A stretch of 50,865 nucleotides of DNA from Verrucomicrobiota bacterium (GTDB lineage Bacteria > Verrucomicrobiota > Verrucomicrobiia > Opitutales > Opitutaceae), in NCBI GenBank assembly GCA_018239845.1, contig JAFEGO010000112.1:1-50865 (forward strand). The letters run 5' to 3'. The notes beneath the pieces are model-generated. The model did not search any database. It was not told where the DNA came from and saw only the letters and a program-made list of their open reading frames with translations. A program made the position numbers and the translations under genes. Positions 34,675 through 44,200 of this stretch are shown one piece after another (positions within the stretch are counted from its first letter, which is position 1; each line of letters begins with the position of its first letter).

Positions 34675-34738
34675 TAGTGGCTGCGGCGTCCCGCCGCAGG
34701 GATTGATAATACCTGCGGCGAGGACGCCGCAGCCACTA
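34675..34738. repeat. Palindromic repeat, family GGCTGCGGCGTCC, copy 1
   Basis: Arms 34675-34700 and 34712-34738 are inverted copies differing by one inserted base. A second member occurs at 36212-36274. It fills the gap between the kinase stop and the ACT gene stop (convergent), so it may serve as a shared terminator. Confidence 0.9.
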
Positions 34739-34752
34739 CGGAAACGTGCCGC

Positions 34753-35208
34753 TCAGCGCGAGATATCGCGCTGCGTCAGCACGCGAATGCCGCGCTGGCC
34801 GAGCGCCTGGACGGCGACTTCGTGGTCCTCGGCGTTGATCGCCACGGCCGAGCGGCCCTCGGGGCGCTTGATGAAGCTGTAGATGTAGTGGATGTTGATC
34901 TCCGCCTCGAGCAGCGCGGCGAGCACGCCCTGCAGCTCCGACTCGTCGTTGATCTCGACCGCGATGAGGTCGCATTCGCCGTAGGGAAACGCATGGAGCA
35001 CCATCAGCTCGCGGGCCTTGTCGGGATCATCGACCACGAGGCGCACGATCGCGCTGTCCGTCGTGTCGAGCACGGTGATGGCCATGACGTGGACATTGTT
35101 CTTCTTGAGCAGCGAGATGACCTCGTGGAGGCGGCCCACGCGGTTTTCCGCGAAGACGGAAAACTGCTTCACCGGATCGAGGGCGCTGCTGGTGTTGGTC
35201 TCGGCCAT
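34753..35208 (-). CDS. Tandem ACT-domain protein
   Basis: A 151-residue protein starting MAETNTSSAL at 35208. Two ACT domains are visible: KQFSVFAENRVGRLHEVISLL (residues about 13-80) and AVEINDESELQGVLAALLEAEINIHYIYSF (about 80-150). ACT domains bind amino acids and regulate enzymes; stand-alone tandem ACT proteins occur in many bacteria with unknown partners. The ligand is unknown. It is divergent from the CDF transporter by 95 bp. Confidence 0.88.
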   Translation of the reverse strand: MAETNTSSALDPVKQFSVFAENRVGRLHEVISLLKKNNVHVMAITVLDTTDSAIVRLVVDDPDKARELMVLHAFPYGECDLIAVEINDESELQGVLAALLEAEINIHYIYSFIKRPEGRSAVAINAEDHEVAVQALGQRGIRVLTQRDISR

Positions 35209-35303
35209 GCGGAGAACAAGGTGGGACCAGCCGGCCCGGGGGTCAAGGGGCTGCGCAACTCCCGCGTTGAGCTTGGCCGGCGCGCCGCTCAACGTCGCGG
35301 GCC

Positions 35304-36209
35304 TTGAACGCTCCCGCCTACCACCAGCAAGCCGCCGTGCAGCGCCGCGCCCTCGACAGCGCGCGGCTCGTGCTGCGCGGCATCTTCCTCAACGCCGTGC
35401 TGGCCGCGGTGAAGCTCGCCGCGGGGATCTTCGGCCACACCTACGCGCTCGTGGCCGACGCGGCGGAGTCGATGCTCGACATCCTTTCCTCGCTTTTGGT
35501 CTGGGGCGGCTTCCGCGTCGCCGCCCGGCCGCCCGATGCGAACCACCCCTACGGCCATGGCAAGGCCGAGCCGCTGGCGGGGCTCGTGGCCGCGCTGTTT
35601 GTCTTTGCGATGGCGGGCTGGGTGGCCTTCGAGGCCATGCACGAGATCATCACGCCGCACCACGGGCCCGCGTGGTGGACGCTGCCGGTGCTGGCCGGCG
35701 TGATCGTGGCCAAGATGATTTTCTCCCGGCGCATGGGCGAGGCGAGCCGCGAGGCGGGCAGCACCGCGCTCGGCATCGAGGCCCTGCACCACTGGTCCGA
35801 TGCGATGACCTCCGCGGCGGCCTTCGTCGGCATCAGCATCGCGCTCTGGGGCGGCAAGGGCTGGGAAAACGCCGATGACTGGGCCGCGCTCTTCGCCGCC
35901 GTGATCATCGCCTTCAACGGCGTCGGCATGTTCCTGAAGGCGCTGGGCGACGTGATGGACGCCGCCGTGCCGGAGAAATTGGAAAGCGAGATCCGCGCCA
36001 TCGCGCTCGCCGTGCCTTTCGTCCTCGCGCTCGACAAGGTGCGCGTGCGCAAGAGCGGACTCAGCCACCTCGTTGACATCCATGTGCGGGTCAACGGCGA
36101 CCTCTCCGTCCGCGAAGGCCACGATATCGCACACGCCGTGAAGGACGCGCTGCACGCCTCCGCGCACGCGATCACGGACGTGTCGGTGCACATCGAGCCG
36201 ATGAAGTGA
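35304..36209 (+). CDS. Cation diffusion facilitator metal transporter
   Basis: A 301-residue CDF exporter. Six membrane helices with the metal-site motif ADAAESMLDILSS (helix 2, Asp and Asp) and HPYGHGKAEPLAG after helix 3; helix 5 has HHWSDAMTS (His/Asp). The C-terminal cytoplasmic ferredoxin-like domain ends HDIAHAVKDALHA and VHIEP. Typical substrates are Zn, Co, Fe or Mn. The start is TTG at 35304; no in-frame ATG is nearby. Confidence 0.93.
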   Translation: MNAPAYHQQAAVQRRALDSARLVLRGIFLNAVLAAVKLAAGIFGHTYALVADAAESMLDILSSLLVWGGFRVAARPPDANHPYGHGKAEPLAGLVAALFVFAMAGWVAFEAMHEIITPHHGPAWWTLPVLAGVIVAKMIFSRRMGEASREAGSTALGIEALHHWSDAMTSAAAFVGISIALWGGKGWENADDWAALFAAVIIAFNGVGMFLKALGDVMDAAVPEKLESEIRAIALAVPFVLALDKVRVRKSGLSHLVDIHVRVNGDLSVREGHDIAHAVKDALHASAHAITDVSVHIEPMK

Positions 36210-36211
36210 GC

Positions 36212-36274
36212 GGCTGCGGCGTCCCCGCCGCAGGGATTGGATGAAAACGGATCTGCGGCGAGGACGCCGCAGCC
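36212..36274. repeat. Palindromic repeat, family GGCTGCGGCGTCC, copy 2
   Basis: Arms 36212-36233 and 36253-36274 are inverted copies matching at 21 of 22 positions. Same family as 34675-34738. It again lies between two convergent stops (36209 plus, 36284 minus). Confidence 0.9.
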
Positions 36275-36283
36275 ACTACCCGT

Positions 36284-36451
36284 TTACTCCATCAGCTTCC
36301 GCCCCAGTTTCCAGCCGGCGTACACGCCGACCAGGCTGCCGACGCCGCTCAGCGCAAACGACCAGCCGAACCCGAGGCCCAGCGCATCGCCGGCGGCGTA
36401 GAACGCGTAGCTGCCGATCGTCGTGCCGACAAAGATGCAGAGCTTGAGCAT
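36284..36451 (-). CDS. 55-residue membrane miniprotein
   Basis: Translated by hand from the minus strand: MLKLCIFVGTTIGSYAFYAA, then GDALGLGFGW and SFALSGVGSLVGVYAGWKLG, ending RKLME and TAA. It has two Gly-rich hydrophobic segments (residues 3-20 and 30-47) and a basic C-terminus, as in small conserved inner-membrane proteins. The codon third positions are mostly G or C, as in real genes here. It lies between the repeat and pckG, divergent from the latter. Function unknown. Confidence 0.65.
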   Translation of the reverse strand: MLKLCIFVGTTIGSYAFYAAGDALGLGFGWSFALSGVGSLVGVYAGWKLGRKLME

Positions 36452-36615
36452 GGCGGGCGGGAGTGGGTGGGTGCAGCCGAGGCTGGGGGAGCGGGCCGGC
36501 GATGTCGATCATGGGAAAACGCCCGGCCTTATGCTCGCACTTACGGCGCCTCATAGGGACCGGGCCGGCCGATTGCGGTTTGCCGTCGCCCCGGCGGCGG
36601 GGCTAGGCTGGTCCC

Positions 36616-38442
36616 ATGAAAAACCGCAACCCCGCCAAGCCCCTGAGCGACAACCAGCATTTGCTGCGCTGGGTGGAGAAGATGGTCACGCTCTGCCAGC
36701 CCGCCGCCGTCCACTGGGTCGATGGCTCCGCGGAGGAAAATAATTTCCTCTGCCAGCAGCTCGTCGCCGGCGGCACCTTCATCAAGCTCAACCAGAAGAA
36801 ATGGCCGGGCTGCTACCTCGCGCGCTCCGATGCGAGCGACGTCGCGCGCGTCGAGGACCGCACCTTCATCTGCTCGCACTCGAAGGAGGCCGCCGGCCCG
36901 ACCAACAACTGGGTCAATCCCTACGAGATGAAGAAGACCCTGCGCGGCCTCTTCACCGGCTGCATGAAAGGCCGCACCATGTACGTGCTGCCCTTCAGCA
37001 TGGGCCCGCTCGATTCGCCGATGGGGCAGATCGGCGTGCAGCTCACCGACTCGGCCTACGCCGTGGTCAACATGCGCATCATGGCCCGCATCGGGAAACC
37101 GGTCTTCAAGCTGATCGACGAGGACATGAAGCGCGTGGTCCCCTGCGTGCACTCCGTCGGCGCGCCGCTCAAGCCCGGGCAGAAGGACGTGGCGTGGCCG
37201 TGCAACAAGGAGAAGTACATCGTGCACTTCCCCGAGACGCGCGAGATCTGGAGCTACGGCTCCGGCTACGGCGGCAACGCCCTGCTCGGCAAAAAGTGTT
37301 TCGCGCTCCGCATCGCCTCCGCCATGGCGCGCGACGAAGGCTGGATGGCCGAGCACATGCTCATCCTCGGCGTCGAGGACCCGCAGGGCCGCAAGACCTA
37401 CATCGCCGCCGCGTTCCCCAGCGCCTGCGGCAAAACCAATTTCGCGATGCTCATCCCGCCGCCCGCCTTCGCCAAGAAAGGCTGGAAGGTCTGGACCGTC
37501 GGCGACGACATCGCGTGGATCAAGCCCGACGCCAACGGCCGCCTCCGCGCGATCAACCCCGAGACCGGCTTCTTCGGTGTCGCGCCCGGCACCGGCGAAA
37601 AGACAAATCCCAACGCCATGCGCACGCTGGCGAAGAACACGATTTTCACGAACGTCGCGCTGACCGACGACGGCGGCGTCTGGTGGGAAGGCATGACCGA
37701 GACCCCGCCCGCGCACGCGATCGACTGGCAGGGCAAGGATTGGACGCCCGAGCTCGCGAAGGCCACGGGTGCCAAGGCCGCGCATCCCAACGCCCGTTTT
37801 ACCGCGCCCGCGAAGCAGTGTCCCACCATCGACCCCGACTGGGAAAAACCCGAGGGCGTGCCGATCCACGCCATCGTCTTCGGTGGCCGCCGCGCGGGCA
37901 CGATGCCGCTGGTTTACCAGGCCTTCAACTGGTCGAGCGGCGTGTACGTCGGCGCCACGATGGGCTCGGAGATGACGGCCGCCGCCGCCGGCACGATCGG
38001 CAAGGTCCGCCGCGATCCCATGGCGATGCTGCCCTTCTGCGGCTATCACATGGGCGATTATTTCCGCCACTGGATCAACATGCAGCGCAACCTCAGCGAG
38101 ACGCCGCGCATCTTCCACGTGAACTGGTTCCGCAAGGATGCGGACGGGAAGTTCATGTGGCCCGGTTTTTCGGAAAACATGCGCGTCCTCAAGTGGATCG
38201 TGGACCGCGTACGCGCCGGCGGCCGTGCGAAGGAGACGCCCATCGGCTGGGTGCCGCGCTACAAGGACATCGACTGGACGGGCCTCGATTTCCCCGAGGC
38301 GAAGTTCGAGGAGCTGCAAAGGTTCGACCGCGCCGCCTGGCGCGCCGAAGTCCTCGGCCACGAGGAACTCTTCATCGACCTCCACGCCGCGTTGCCGAAG
38401 GAGCTGATGTTCGAACGCGAGCTGCTGATCTGCCGGATGTGA
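36616..38442 (+). CDS. pckG: Phosphoenolpyruvate carboxykinase (GTP)
   Basis: A 608-residue GTP-type enzyme that makes phosphoenolpyruvate from oxaloacetate. The GTP P-loop with reactive Cys [12 protein letters not shown], the metal-site region [31 protein letters not shown] and the substrate-binding [13 protein letters not shown] are complete. Length is usual for the family. ATG at 36616; about 160 bp upstream separates it from the small membrane gene. It supports growth on amino and organic acids, which fits the nearby proline catabolic gene. Confidence 0.97.
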   Translation: MKNRNPAKPLSDNQHLLRWVEKMVTLCQPAAVHWVDGSAEENNFLCQQLVAGGTFIKLNQKKWPGCYLARSDASDVARVEDRTFICSHSKEAAGPTNNWVNPYEMKKTLRGLFTGCMKGRTMYVLPFSMGPLDSPMGQIGVQLTDSAYAVVNMRIMARIGKPVFKLIDEDMKRVVPCVHSVGAPLKPGQKDVAWPCNKEKYIVHFPETREIWSYGSGYGGNALLGKKCFALRIASAMARDEGWMAEHMLILGVEDPQGRKTYIAAAFPSACGKTNFAMLIPPPAFAKKGWKVWTVGDDIAWIKPDANGRLRAINPETGFFGVAPGTGEKTNPNAMRTLAKNTIFTNVALTDDGGVWWEGMTETPPAHAIDWQGKDWTPELAKATGAKAAHPNARFTAPAKQCPTIDPDWEKPEGVPIHAIVFGGRRAGTMPLVYQAFNWSSGVYVGATMGSEMTAAAAGTIGKVRRDPMAMLPFCGYHMGDYFRHWINMQRNLSETPRIFHVNWFRKDADGKFMWPGFSENMRVLKWIVDRVRAGGRAKETPIGWVPRYKDIDWTGLDFPEAKFEELQRFDRAAWRAEVLGHEELFIDLHAALPKELMFERELLICRM

Positions 38443-38530
38443 GTGCCGAACGGCGGGCGGACCAAAATAGAAAGTGACACCGGGGTCTTCGCCAATCAGG
38501 AAGAGGCCCGACGGTATCAGTTTCCCCATT

Positions 38531-40240
38531 ATGTCGTGCGCGGTTTTACCAGCGGTCGGACAACCAGGTGCTGCCTGTACAAAATGGCTGATGCTCTGTT
38601 GCGGCCTGTTTCTGGCCGTGGCTCAGCGCAGCCCCCTGCAGGGGGCAAACGATCAAAGCCTGCTGGAGCAGGCCTATGTGCTCGATGCTGGCAACACGGT
38701 CCCGCGCGATGCCGCGACGGCTGCCGCGCTGTACCGGGCGGCGGCCCAGTCGGGCGACGCCTTTGGCCATCTGCGGCTGGGTTATCTTTGTGAAACGGGA
38801 GACGGCGTGCCGCAGGATTACCTTGAGGCGCGCAGTCATTATCAGGCTGCGGCCGATGCCGGCCTCAAGGAGGCGCATCTCCGGCTGGCGATCTGCTACC
38901 TGGAGGGCTGGGGCGGCCCGGTGGACCACGCCGCTTTTGTGCGCGAGATAAAGGTGGCCGCGGAGGCGGATTGCATCCCGGCGCAGCATATCCTGGCGAC
39001 GCTGTATTTTGGCGGAGTGGACGTGCCGCGCGATTGGGCGGAAGGAGTCAGGTGGCTGGAGCGCGCCGCCAAGCAGGACGATGCGCTGGCCCAGTATCGG
39101 CGTGGCGTGCAAAGCGAGGCGGATCGCCGGCTGGCCCTGATGCCGGACCAGACGCTGGCTCGCACCTGGTATCAACTGTCCGCCGAACAGGATTACACGA
39201 TGGCGATGCGGGCCATGGGCCGCACCTTTCTGACAGGTGACATCCACGACAGGAATTGGGCGCTCGGGCACCGTTGGCTGGAGCTGGCAGTGGAGTCCGG
39301 TGATGCAGAGGCGCCCTACACGTTGGCGCAGATCGAACTGTTGCACCCCGATACGCCGAACCGCGAGGTGGAGCAGGCCCGCCGCTGGCTCAAGCTCGCC
39401 TCCGATCGCGGCAACATGGCCGCGACCGAAGTGCTTGAACTGGAGACCGGCGGACGGTCGTTGCGCGACGCGGCCGCCTATGCGCTGAACACGCCTTTCG
39501 AAGACCGCTACGTGAGCAAGCTTGCCCGGCGCGTGCCGGCCGATGCGTCGAACCGCCAGCCAGTGCCCTATCGGGTCGTGAAACCGGTTTACCCCCTTGC
39601 TTTGCAGTTGCAGTTCACCGAGGGCAAAGCGGTGGTCGAATTTATCGTGGACACAACCGGCCGGGTTGTAGCGCCCCATGCAGTGAAGGCGACGCACCCG
39701 CTTTTTGGTGAGCGCGCCGTGGAAGCGATTCAGCAATGGCGTTTTCACGCTGGAACGAGAAATGGTCGGCTGGTCAATGTTCGGATGCAGCAGTCGATAT
39801 TCTTCCAACTGCGGGGCGAAGAGATACGCGGGGTGGATGATGTCCTCTCGACCGCGTACACAGCGGCGCAACTGCTGGGGCCTGAGGTGCAGGCTGACGC
39901 CGTTGAGCTCAGGCCGGCCCGCCCTGACTCCAAGATCGGTACTCCAACCCGCCTCGATGGCGCGCCATTTCCCCAGGATGTCTGTGCGCTTTTCCTACTG
40001 GTGCTGGATGCCCAAGGCCATCCCCTCCGTGGCCATGTGCTCATGTCAGATCCGGTCGCAGCCGGCCCGGTGCTGCTGACTCAAGCCCTGCGGGCGAAAT
40101 ATAAACCACGCATGCTGGAGGGTGCCCCCATCCCCTCGAACGTAGTGCTGGATTTCACCAGTGGACGGTTTCAGCAAAAGAAAATTGTTAAGCAGGAAGC
40201 CGTAGGGAAGGATGCAGGCCAAGACGCCGGGGCGAAGTGA
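38531..40240 (+). CDS. Sel1-repeat protein with C-terminal TonB domain
   Basis: A 569-residue exported protein (start 38531, MSCAVLPAVG, with a hydrophobic segment WLMLCCGLFLAVAQ near 20-35; GTG at 38474 is less likely). Residues about 60-350 contain tandem Sel1-like repeats (AFGHLRLGYLCETGDGVPQDYLEA; AQHILATLYFGGVDVPRDWAEGV). Residues about 375-460 are a TonB C-terminal domain (PVYPLALQLQFTEGKAVVEFIVDTTGRV; AVEAIQQWRFHAG). The end is a second alpha/beta region. It may couple cell-envelope scaffolding to outer-membrane partners; its exact role is unknown. Confidence 0.85.
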   Translation: MSCAVLPAVGQPGAACTKWLMLCCGLFLAVAQRSPLQGANDQSLLEQAYVLDAGNTVPRDAATAAALYRAAAQSGDAFGHLRLGYLCETGDGVPQDYLEARSHYQAAADAGLKEAHLRLAICYLEGWGGPVDHAAFVREIKVAAEADCIPAQHILATLYFGGVDVPRDWAEGVRWLERAAKQDDALAQYRRGVQSEADRRLALMPDQTLARTWYQLSAEQDYTMAMRAMGRTFLTGDIHDRNWALGHRWLELAVESGDAEAPYTLAQIELLHPDTPNREVEQARRWLKLASDRGNMAATEVLELETGGRSLRDAAAYALNTPFEDRYVSKLARRVPADASNRQPVPYRVVKPVYPLALQLQFTEGKAVVEFIVDTTGRVVAPHAVKATHPLFGERAVEAIQQWRFHAGTRNGRLVNVRMQQSIFFQLRGEEIRGVDDVLSTAYTAAQLLGPEVQADAVELRPARPDSKIGTPTRLDGAPFPQDVCALFLLVLDAQGHPLRGHVLMSDPVAAGPVLLTQALRAKYKPRMLEGAPIPSNVVLDFTSGRFQQKKIVKQEAVGKDAGQDAGAK

Positions 40241-40345
40241 TCGAGTGCGCCGGGGCGGTCTTTTCCTTGGTCGGACATACCGGGTGGACGATGGCATGTC
40301 CTTGCGGAACGAAACCTGCATGGCATGGATCAAAGTAACCGAACC

Positions 40346-41110
40346 ATGCGCCGCTTCGTTTTTCTCCTGCTGGGTTTGCTCGTTGTGCTGCCGCTTCGCG
40401 CGGCAGCCCCGCCGTTGCTCGACGCGGCGCTGAAGAAGTTTTTTGCAGATTACGACCGCTGGGCCTTCACCCAGAACATTGTCGAGAAGGACGACAAGGG
40501 GAAGGTCGTGAGCGAGGCCGTGGTGCGCTTTGACCCCTCGCAGCCTTACGAAAAGCAGTACGTGCCGCTCCTGGTCGACGGCAAGACGCCGACCGAAAAG
40601 CAGCTCAAAAAATACCGCAAGCAGGGCGAGAAGCGCGGCAACCGCGCGGAGAAGGCCGAGAAGGAGGGCAAGGAGGTGCGCCAGTCGCTGGGCGAGCTGA
40701 TGGATATCGACCGCGCCACGGTTTACGGCGACGACGGCAAGACTATCACGTTTGAGGTGCCGCTGAAGAAGGAGGGCAACAAGCGGCTGCCGCCGGAGAA
40801 ATTTCTCGTGCTGGTGAAGGTGGGCAAGGAGTCGCAGGCCTTCGAAAGCGTCACGGTGAACCTGCGCGAGGCGATGCGTGCGGCGCTGGTGGTGAAGGTC
40901 AAGAAGGGCGCGGGCCAGATCGCGTTCGCGGTGGTGGACCCGAAGTTCGCGCCGGCGATCGTGTCCATCCACGGCGAGGCCTCGGGGTCGGTGATGTTCA
41001 TCTCGGTGGGCCGCGACTACGACGTGAAGCTCACGGATTTCAAGCGCGTGAAGCCCTACGCCGAGCGCTTCGGCGTGCAGCTCGGGCCGCTGAAGGCGTT
41101 GGATTTTTGA
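40346..41110 (+). CDS. Exported protein of unknown function
   Basis: A 254-residue protein beginning MRRFVFLLLG at 40346 (Met at 40325 also possible), with a signal peptide ending near Leu-Arg-Ala-Ala. The mature part starts with a helix (LLDAALKKFFADYDRWAFTQ) and then beta strands interrupted by a strongly charged helix (KQLKKYRKQGEKRGNRAEKAEKEGKEV, about 95-120). The arrangement is loosely like LolA-type convex beta-sheet lipoprotein carriers, but no diagnostic motif is visible. Followed by a palindromic repeat. Confidence 0.75.
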   Translation: MRRFVFLLLGLLVVLPLRAAAPPLLDAALKKFFADYDRWAFTQNIVEKDDKGKVVSEAVVRFDPSQPYEKQYVPLLVDGKTPTEKQLKKYRKQGEKRGNRAEKAEKEGKEVRQSLGELMDIDRATVYGDDGKTITFEVPLKKEGNKRLPPEKFLVLVKVGKESQAFESVTVNLREAMRAALVVKVKKGAGQIAFAVVDPKFAPAIVSIHGEASGSVMFISVGRDYDVKLTDFKRVKPYAERFGVQLGPLKALDF

Positions 41111-41128
41111 TTATCTCAGTCGCGTACA

Positions 41129-41209
41129 TTTACACCATGATCGCAAAGACCGCGAAGAAGTCCGAGGAAGATGCCTCGGCCTTTGTGATCTTTGCGTACT
41201 TGGTGTAAA
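41129..41209. repeat. Imperfect inverted repeat (CGCAAAGACCGCGAAG type)
   Basis: Arms 41129-41157 and 41181-41209 are imperfect inverted copies; inside is a perfect 6-bp stem CCGAGG/CCTCGG. It sits between two convergent stops (41110 plus, 41212 minus) and could be a bidirectional terminator. Confidence 0.8.
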
Positions 41210-41211
41210 AA

Positions 41212-44200
41212 TCAGGTCTCCTGTGGCGTGAAGCCGCGGCGCATCACGTTTTCCACGATGGCGCGGGGGTTCAGGAAGTTTTCGAGGTAGCCTTTGCCGC
41301 CGGCCTTGGTGCCGCCGCCGCTCATCTTGAAGCCGCCGAAGGGGTGGCGCTCCACGATCGCACCGGTGATGCCGCGGTTGAGATAGATGTTGCCGCACAT
41401 CAGCTCGCGCTCGGCGCGTTCCAAGGCGCGGGGGCTGCGGGAGAAGAGGCCGCCGGTGAGGGCGTAGTCGGTCGAGTTGGCGACGGCGATGGCTTCGTCG
41501 AGGTCGCGGACTTTGATGACGGCGAAGACCGGGCCGAAGATTTCCTCACGGGCGATCACGGCGTCGGGCTTCACGTTCGTGAAGATGGTCGGCGCCACGA
41601 AATGGCCTGCGGCGGGCGTGGTGCCTTGCCACGCGAGCTTGGCTTCCTTTTTGCCGGTCTCGATCAGGCCGAGGATTTTCTTTTTTGCGTCCTCGTCGAT
41701 CACGGGGCCAACGACGGTGCCGGGCTGGGCGGGATCGCCGACGGGCGTCGCGGCGGCGGCCTCGATCAGGCGGTCCACGAATTTATCGTACACGTCCTCC
41801 AGCACGATGAGGCGGGAGAGGGCGGAGCACTTCTGGCCGGCGAAACCGAAGGCGCTCGCGAGCGTGGCGGGGATCGCCTCGTCGAGGTCGGCGTCGGTGT
41901 CGATGATGAGCGCGTTTTTGCCGCCCATCTCGCAGACGACTTTTTTCAGGCCGCTCTGGCCGGGCAGGGTGCGGCCGGCGGTTTCCCAGATCTTGGTGCC
42001 GACGGCACGCGAGCCGGTGAAGACGATGAAGTCGGTCTTCGCATGGGCGACGAGGTGCGCGCCGACGTCCTCGCCGTAGCCGGTGAGGAGGTTGATCACG
42101 CCGGCGGGCAGGCCGGCCTCGACGAAGATTTCCATGAGCGTCGCGCCGATGACGGAGGTTTGCTCGGCGGGCTTCATGATGACGGTGTTGCCCGCGACGA
42201 CGGGGGCGACGGTCATGCCACAGAGGATCGCGAGCGGGAAATTCCACGGCGCGATGACGAGGCCGGTGCCGCGGGGCGTCCAACGCTGCACGCAACGCTC
42301 GCCGGGGACGGCCTGCGTGACGGCGGGCTGATCGAGCTTCCGCATCTCGACGGCGTAGAAGCGGCAGAAGTCGATGGCTTCGCTCACCTCGCCGTCGGCT
42401 TCGAGCCAGGGCTTGCCGGCCTCGAGGATGAGCAGGGCGTTGAGCTCGGCGCGGCGCGTTTCCATGAGCGCGGCGGCACGGTCGAGGAAGGCCGCGCGCT
42501 CAGCCACGGGCGTGCGCGCCCACGCGGGCTGCGCGGCGCGTGCGGCGGCGAGGGCGGCCTCGGCGTCGGCGATCCCAGCGCGGGCCCAGTGACCGATGAG
42601 CTGTGTCGGCCGCGCGGGATTCACGGACGGGAGAAATTCAGCGGGCGATACCTTCTTGCCGCCGATGACGAGCGGCCACTTGCGGCCGAGCGTAGCGGTG
42701 ACGCTCGCGAGCGCGGCACGCTGCTGTTCGCGCGCGGAGGACTGGGCGTAGTCGGTGTTGGGAGCGTTTTTGAATACCGGATTGCCGATACCGGAAACCG
42801 GATTTGGGAAACCGGATTTGGGATCGCTGGTATTCTTTCCGGTATCCGGTATCCGGTTTCCGGTATTGGAGAGCCGCTCGACCGGGTTCTTCAGCAGCTG
42901 GTCCTTCGTCGCTTCGCCCATGTTTTTGATTTTGAGGAAGCCTTCGTTGGAGGTGTTTTCGAGCAGGCGGCGGACGAGGTAGGCCATGCCGGGCAAAAGT
43001 TCGCCGATGGCGCAGTACTCGCGGACGCGGTGGCCGCTTTGGAGGAGGGCGGTCTTCAGCTCGTCGGCCATGCCGTAGAGCGCCTGGAACTCGTAGGCGC
43101 GGGGGTCGATGGCGAGGCGCTCGGCCTGCGCGATGGCGTGGGCGACGGAGCGCACGTTGTGCGAGGCGAAGTTGGGCGTGACGATGTCGATATTCTCCAG
43201 GAGGAGGAGCGAGAGCTTTTCGTAGTTGGCGTCGGACTCGGACTTCTGCTGCCAGACGGGGATCGGCCAGTCGCGCTGCTGCGCCATGATCGTCTCATAA
43301 TCCCAATACGCGCCCTTCACGAGGCGCACGCTGAGGGGGCGGCGGTGGGTGCGGGCCCACGCGATGAGGTCGCGGAGGTCGGTCTCGCAGTCGCGCAGGT
43401 AGGCCTGCATCGCGAGGCCGATGGCGGGTTTTTGGGTAAACTCGGGCTCCTCGAAGATGGATTTGAAGAGCCGCAGCGTGAGGTCCTTCAGCTTGTAGCT
43501 CTCCATGTCGAAGTTGATCAGCGCCCCGACCTCGGCGGCGTGGCGGAGGATGGGACGGAGGCGTTTCTTGAGGGCCTCGATGGAGTTCTCCGGATCGGCG
43601 GGATGGACGTCGGGCGTGAGGGCGGAGATCTTGACGGAGAGGTTGAGGCGGGGGAGGGGGCCTTTGTCGCTGATGTCGCTGAAGCACGGGGTCGGGTCCT
43701 TCGCGATGGCGGCGGCCACGACGTTGAGGACGTCGAGGTTGCGCTGCAGGAAGACGTCGGCCTCCTGCTCGCTCACGACGGTTTCGCCAAGAAGGTCGAT
43801 AGTGGTGGCGAGGCCGGCCTTGGCGTTTTTCTTGAACTGCTTCACGAAGTCGTCGGCGTTTTCACCGGCGACAAACTGCGCGGCCATGGAGACGACGTTG
43901 GCCTTCACCGGGCCGGCGATGAGGCCGGGAGCGAACGACGAGGCGGCGAGGCCGACCTTCATGGCGGGGTTGAGCTCGACGGCCTTGTCGCCGAGGTACT
44001 CCTGGAGGTGGCGGACGATCTCGGCGGAGTTGGGCAGCGAGGGAAGGACGTCGACGAAGCGGAAGAGCTGGGTCTTGAACGCCGGGTCTTTCATCGACCA
44101 CTCCATCACGCGGGCGTAGGCACCCTTTTTCGAAAAGATGCCGGGCGCGGGATGCGCGTCCATGAGGGCGAAAAGTTTTTCGCCCTTGGCGCGGATGGCG

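Noticed and set aside
42771..42871. CRISPR-like or minisatellite reading of the ACCGGAT repeats in putA
   Set aside because: Words are short, irregular and arranged as an inverted repeat, with no spacers of even length.
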